A stretch of 7,703 bases of DNA from J088 sp003695505 [NCBI: Candidatus Dadabacteria bacterium] (GTDB taxonomy: Bacteria; J088), in the NCBI GenBank assembly GCA_003695505.1, contig RFIY01000224.1:1-7703 (forward strand). The letters run 5' to 3'. Made by a program: the position numbers and the translations under genes. Position 1 is the stretch's first letter, and every line of letters begins with the position of its first letter. The notes under the pieces were generated by a model, which ran no database searches, was not told where the DNA came from, and saw only the letters and a list, made by a program, of their open reading frames with translations. Of this stretch, positions 4,971 through 7,703 are shown piece by piece.

Positions 4971-6028
4971 TGCGTGATATCGCCATTGTCAGCGTCGCAC
5001 GGCTTCCGCATGTACGTTGCGAGCCCTTGCTGATGGATGCGGAAATGATGACCGGCGTCCTGACGGAGTGTCTTGAAAAGGCCAATTTGCAACGGCAAGA
5101 GGTGGATTTCTGGTGCTCCGGTAGTACCGACTATCTGAGCGGACTGCCCTTTTCGTTCGTTCACGTCCTGGACGCAATCGGACCGTGGCCGCCCGTGTAC
5201 GAAACCCACGTCGAAATGGATGGCGCCTGGGCGTTGTACGAAGCCTGGCTGAAAATGCAGTACGAAGACCTCGAAACGGCGGTCATCTACTGCTGGGGCA
5301 AGGAATCGACGCCGGATGACGTGCGTACCGTACCGACCCTGCAGCTCGACCCGTACCATGTCGCGCCGCTGGGGCCGGATACCGTCAGCATCGCGGCGCT
5401 GCAGGCGCGCGCCCTGCTCGACAGCGGGCGCTACACCGAATCGGACTTCGCCGAAGTCGTGGTTCGGGCGCGGCAACACGCGGCCAGCAACGAATACGCC
5501 CAGCTTCGCGAGCCTGTCACGGCCGAAGCCGTCCTGAATGACAAACCGATCGTCGACCCGCTGACCCGCAGCATGTGCTGCCCGGTAGGCGATGGCTGTA
5601 CCGCCGTCTTGCTGGCCTCGGCGGACGCCGCCCGCGATTTGTGCGACAAGCCAGTCTGGATCCGTGGCATCGAACACCGCGTCGAGCCGCATCACCTTGG
5701 TTTGCGCGACCTGACCGACTCGCCGTCCACCAGGGCTGCCGCAACCGCCGCACATGTTCACGATGGCCCGATTGATTTCGCGGAAATCTACGCGCCGTTC
5801 GCGCACCAGGAGCTGATCCTGCGCGACGCGCTCGGTCTGCCAGAGGACGCGACGATCAACCCATCCGGTGGCGCGTTGTGCGGGCATACGTTGATGGTTT
5901 CGGGACTGGAGCGGATCGGCGAGGCCGCCCTTCGGCTGCAACGCGGAGACGGTCAGCGTGCGGTGGCCCACGCCACGAGCGGCCCGGCGCTGCAGCAAAA
6001 CCTCGTCTGTGTTCTGGAGGCTGAATAA
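4970..6028 (+). CDS. Thiolase-fold protein without the catalytic cysteine (short, 352 residues)
   Basis: The protein is recognisably of the SCP-x/lipid-transfer thiolase group: IAIVSVAR at the start, SMCCPVGDGCTAVLLA (201-216), AEIYAPF (271-277), INPSGGALCGHT (296-307) and HATSGPA near the end. At 352 residues it is about 40 shorter than the leftward thiolase of this window. Aligned to that protein, the nucleophilic Cys falls on Glu82 (THVEMDGAWAL), the HDCF His becomes Tyr274, and the GHP His is retained as His306. It therefore should not form an acyl-enzyme by normal thiolase chemistry. Similar remodelling occurs in the aldolase Ltp2, where tyrosines take part in retro-aldol cleavage. It may instead be a non-catalytic half of a heterodimer with the next protein. 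The start (TGATG overlap) follows AAGGAG at 4956-4961. The fold is secure; the reaction is unknown. Confidence 0.75.
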   Translation: MRDIAIVSVARLPHVRCEPLLMDAEMMTGVLTECLEKANLQRQEVDFWCSGSTDYLSGLPFSFVHVLDAIGPWPPVYETHVEMDGAWALYEAWLKMQYEDLETAVIYCWGKESTPDDVRTVPTLQLDPYHVAPLGPDTVSIAALQARALLDSGRYTESDFAEVVVRARQHAASNEYAQLREPVTAEAVLNDKPIVDPLTRSMCCPVGDGCTAVLLASADAARDLCDKPVWIRGIEHRVEPHHLGLRDLTDSPSTRAAATAAHVHDGPIDFAEIYAPFAHQELILRDALGLPEDATINPSGGALCGHTLMVSGLERIGEAALRLQRGDGQRAVAHATSGPALQQNLVCVLEAE

Positions 6029-7703
6029 TGGGCAACTGTGCAATCATTGGCGTCGGCCAGACGAAATACGCGGCGCAACGTGACGACGTATCGATTCCGG
6101 GCCTGGTTCGCGAGGCCTGTCAGCGCGCATTGACCGACGCAGGCATGGACTGGACCGATATCGACTGCGTCGTCATCGGCAAGGCGCCGGACACGTTCGA
6201 AGGCATCATGATGCCGGAACTGTTCCTGGCCGAAGCGCTCGGCGCCGTCGGCAAACCGATCCTGCGCGTCCACACGGCTGGCAGCGTTGGCGGCTCGACG
6301 GCGATCGCGGCCGCCAGTCATGTCATGGCCGGCAAGTATAAACGCGTACTGACCGTCGCATTCGAAAAGCAGTCTGAATCGAATGCAATGTGGGCCCTGT
6401 CTCCGGCGATCCCCTTTCAGCCGGCCATGCTGTCGGGTGCGGGTGGCTATTTTTCACCGATCGTGCGCAGCTACATTCGCAAATCGGAGGCGCCGCCGCA
6501 CATCGGCCATCTCGTTGCCGTCAAGGACCGGCTGAATGCGCTCAGGAACCCGTACGCCCACCTGCATCTGCCCGACATCAATGTCGACATGGTCGCCCAG
6601 TCGCCGATGCTCTGGGAGCCTACGACATACCTGGAGACCTGTCCGTCATCGGATGGCGCGTGCGCGATGGTCATGGTCGATGACGACACCGCGAAGAGCT
6701 ACGATGGCCCGGTCGCCTGGGTTCGCGGGATGTCGATGCGCAGCGAGCCGGTGATGTTCGCGGGACGAGACATCGTCAACCCGCGCGCCGGACGGGAGTG
6801 CGCGCAGGACGTCTATCGCCAGGCGGGCATCACGAATCCGCTCGAGGAAGTCGACGCGGCCGAGATCTATGTCCCATTCTCCTGGTTCGAGCCGATCTGG
6901 CTGGAGAATCTCGGGTTTGCTCCCGAAGGCGAAGGCTGGAAACTGGTCGAGGACGGCACGACCTCGTTCGACGGCGCTTGTCCGTGGAACGCTTCTGGCG
7001 GCGTGCTGTCCAGCAACCCGATCGGCGCATCCGGCATGATTCGCTTTGCCGAAGCGGCGCAGCAGGTTCGTGGTCGCTGCGGCGAGCATCAGGTACCCGA
7101 TGCGAAACTGGCGCTCGGCCATGCCTACGGGGGCGGCAATCAGTTTTTCGCGATGTGGGCGGTCGGCAGCGACAAACCCGATGCCCCACCAAAGATCACC
7201 GTGAAACGTCGCAGGAATCGGCGCACTTTCAACCTGATGGATTTGTTCGAGACCGTCGTCGACTACGTTCCGTCCCGCGAGGCATTGGTCTGCGACGATG
7301 AGCGGTTCACCTACGAAGAACTCGACCGTGAAGCCAATCGCCTGGCACACTACCTGAAGTCCGTCGGCGTCGGCGCCGGTGACCACATCGGTCTGTATAT
7401 GTACAACTGCAGCGAGTATGTCGTCGCGACCCTCGCCGCACTGAAAATCCGCGCGGTCCCGTTCAACGTCAACTACCGCTGGGCGGTCGACGAGGTCGAG
7501 TACATCCAGAACTATGCGGACCTCAAGGTCATGCTGTTCCACGAACGCTACGCGCCGGTACTGAAGGAAGTGCGCGACCGCGGCGCGTCCGCCGACCACT
7601 TCATCGTGCTCGACGACGAGCCATCCGATGCAACCGCCGAACTCGGCGCCGTGCGTTACCGCGACGCATTTGCAGGGCAATCGGACGAGCGCGACTTCGA
7701 ACA
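6028..7703 (+). CDS. Thiolase-fold (Cys-less) / acyl-CoA synthetase fusion, 3' end outside window
   Basis: One open frame runs from ATG at 6028 to the window edge (558 residues visible) with no stop. Residues 1 to about 383 are a lipid-transfer/thiolase-like domain: CAIIGVGQTKY, THTAGS-type loop at 82-86, AAEIYVPFSW (278-286), NASGGVLSSNPIGASG (321-336) and LGHAYGGG (363-370). The thiolase Cys falls on Ser86, the HDCF His on Tyr281, and the GHP His on Asn330. After a basic, proline-containing linker (about 381-400) comes a typical AMP-forming acyl-CoA synthetase N-terminus, FNLMDLFETVV (401-411), YEELDREANRLAHYL (429-443) and IRAVPFNVNYRW (474-485), like the FadD19/FadD3-type ligases. The ATP-binding loop and C-terminal domain lie beyond the window. 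The start overlaps the previous stop (TAATG) behind GGAGG at 6016-6020. Ligase and C-C bond enzyme on one chain suggests direct hand-over of the new acyl-CoA. The domain calls are firm; the combined role is inferred. Confidence 0.75.
   Translation, partial: MGNCAIIGVGQTKYAAQRDDVSIPGLVREACQRALTDAGMDWTDIDCVVIGKAPDTFEGIMMPELFLAEALGAVGKPILRVHTAGSVGGSTAIAAASHVMAGKYKRVLTVAFEKQSESNAMWALSPAIPFQPAMLSGAGGYFSPIVRSYIRKSEAPPHIGHLVAVKDRLNALRNPYAHLHLPDINVDMVAQSPMLWEPTTYLETCPSSDGACAMVMVDDDTAKSYDGPVAWVRGMSMRSEPVMFAGRDIVNPRAGRECAQDVYRQAGITNPLEEVDAAEIYVPFSWFEPIWLENLGFAPEGEGWKLVEDGTTSFDGACPWNASGGVLSSNPIGASGMIRFAEAAQQVRGRCGEHQVPDAKLALGHAYGGGNQFFAMWAVGSDKPDAPPKITVKRRRNRRTFNLMDLFETVVDYVPSREALVCDDERFTYEELDREANRLAHYLKSVGVGAGDHIGLYMYNCSEYVVATLAALKIRAVPFNVNYRWAVDEVEYIQNYADLKVMLFHERYAPVLKEVRDRGASADHFIVLDDEPSDATAELGAVRYRDAFAGQSDERDFE

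Noticed and set aside
4952-6043. Long open frame on the minus strand (363 codons) opposite the short thiolase-fold gene
   Set aside because: It is the antisense shadow of a gene with clear thiolase motifs and coupled start and stop; its translation has no recognisable domain and is Arg/Gly/Val-rich as expected from GC-rich antisense.
6646-7680. Open frame on the minus strand (344 codons) opposite the thiolase-ligase fusion
   Set aside because: It spans two well-recognised domains on the other strand and has no domain of its own; another GC-rich antisense shadow.
7201-7703. Separate acyl-CoA synthetase gene starting at GTG 7201
   Set aside because: No stop codon separates it from the thiolase domain and the bases before the GTG lack a Shine-Dalgarno sequence, so a fusion is the simpler reading.

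Overview
The window is GC-rich (clearly above 50%, by eye around 60%), densely packed DNA with ATG starts, good Shine-Dalgarno sites and genes that overlap by 1 to 4 bases. It looks like a chromosomal segment from a proteobacterium, probably beta- or gammaproteobacterial; that placement is an impression from protein style and base composition, not a proof. Nearly every gene concerns CoA thioesters: an acyl-CoA dehydrogenase, three thiolase-fold proteins, two OB-fold (DUF35) accessory proteins, an SCP2 lipid-binding domain and the start of an acyl-CoA synthetase. There is no RNA gene, CRISPR array, insertion sequence or phage gene.

Left part (1-3213): the tail of an aspartate/glutamate racemase-family gene on the + strand meets, tail to tail, a long acyl-CoA dehydrogenase on the - strand whose sequence closely resembles (2S)-methylsuccinyl-CoA dehydrogenase (mcd) of the ethylmalonyl-CoA pathway. 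Upstream of it, on the same strand, is a canonical SCP-x type thiolase with an intact Cys/His/His active site.

Middle (3214-3480): a 267-base divergent control region with several dyads. Two of them (TGAAAC-GT-GTTTCA and TAACG-AA-CGTTA, centres 22 bases apart) lie over a candidate promoter for the rightward operon and resemble acyl-CoA-responsive TetR-family operators. Two overlapping G/C-rich hairpins lie in the leader of the leftward thiolase.

Right part (3481-7703): a rightward operon of four translationally coupled genes (junctions ATGA, TGATG, TAATG). It encodes an SCP2-OB-fold fusion, a stand-alone OB-fold DUF35 protein, a short thiolase-fold protein with the nucleophilic Cys replaced, and a second thiolase-fold protein that also lacks the Cys and runs in frame into the N-terminal part of a FadD-like acyl-CoA synthetase, cut by the window end. 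In both thiolase-fold proteins the HDCF-box His is replaced by Tyr. Both OB proteins have lost most or all of the zinc-ribbon cysteines usual for DUF35.

How they may work together (inference): the SCP2 domain would present a hydrophobic acid or acyl-CoA, the synthetase domain would make the CoA thioester, and the thiolase-fold pair with its DUF35 partners would act as a non-thiolytic C-C bond enzyme, comparable to the Ltp2-ChsH2(DUF35) steroid side-chain aldolase. The most novel-looking element is the in-frame Cys-less thiolase to acyl-CoA synthetase fusion.
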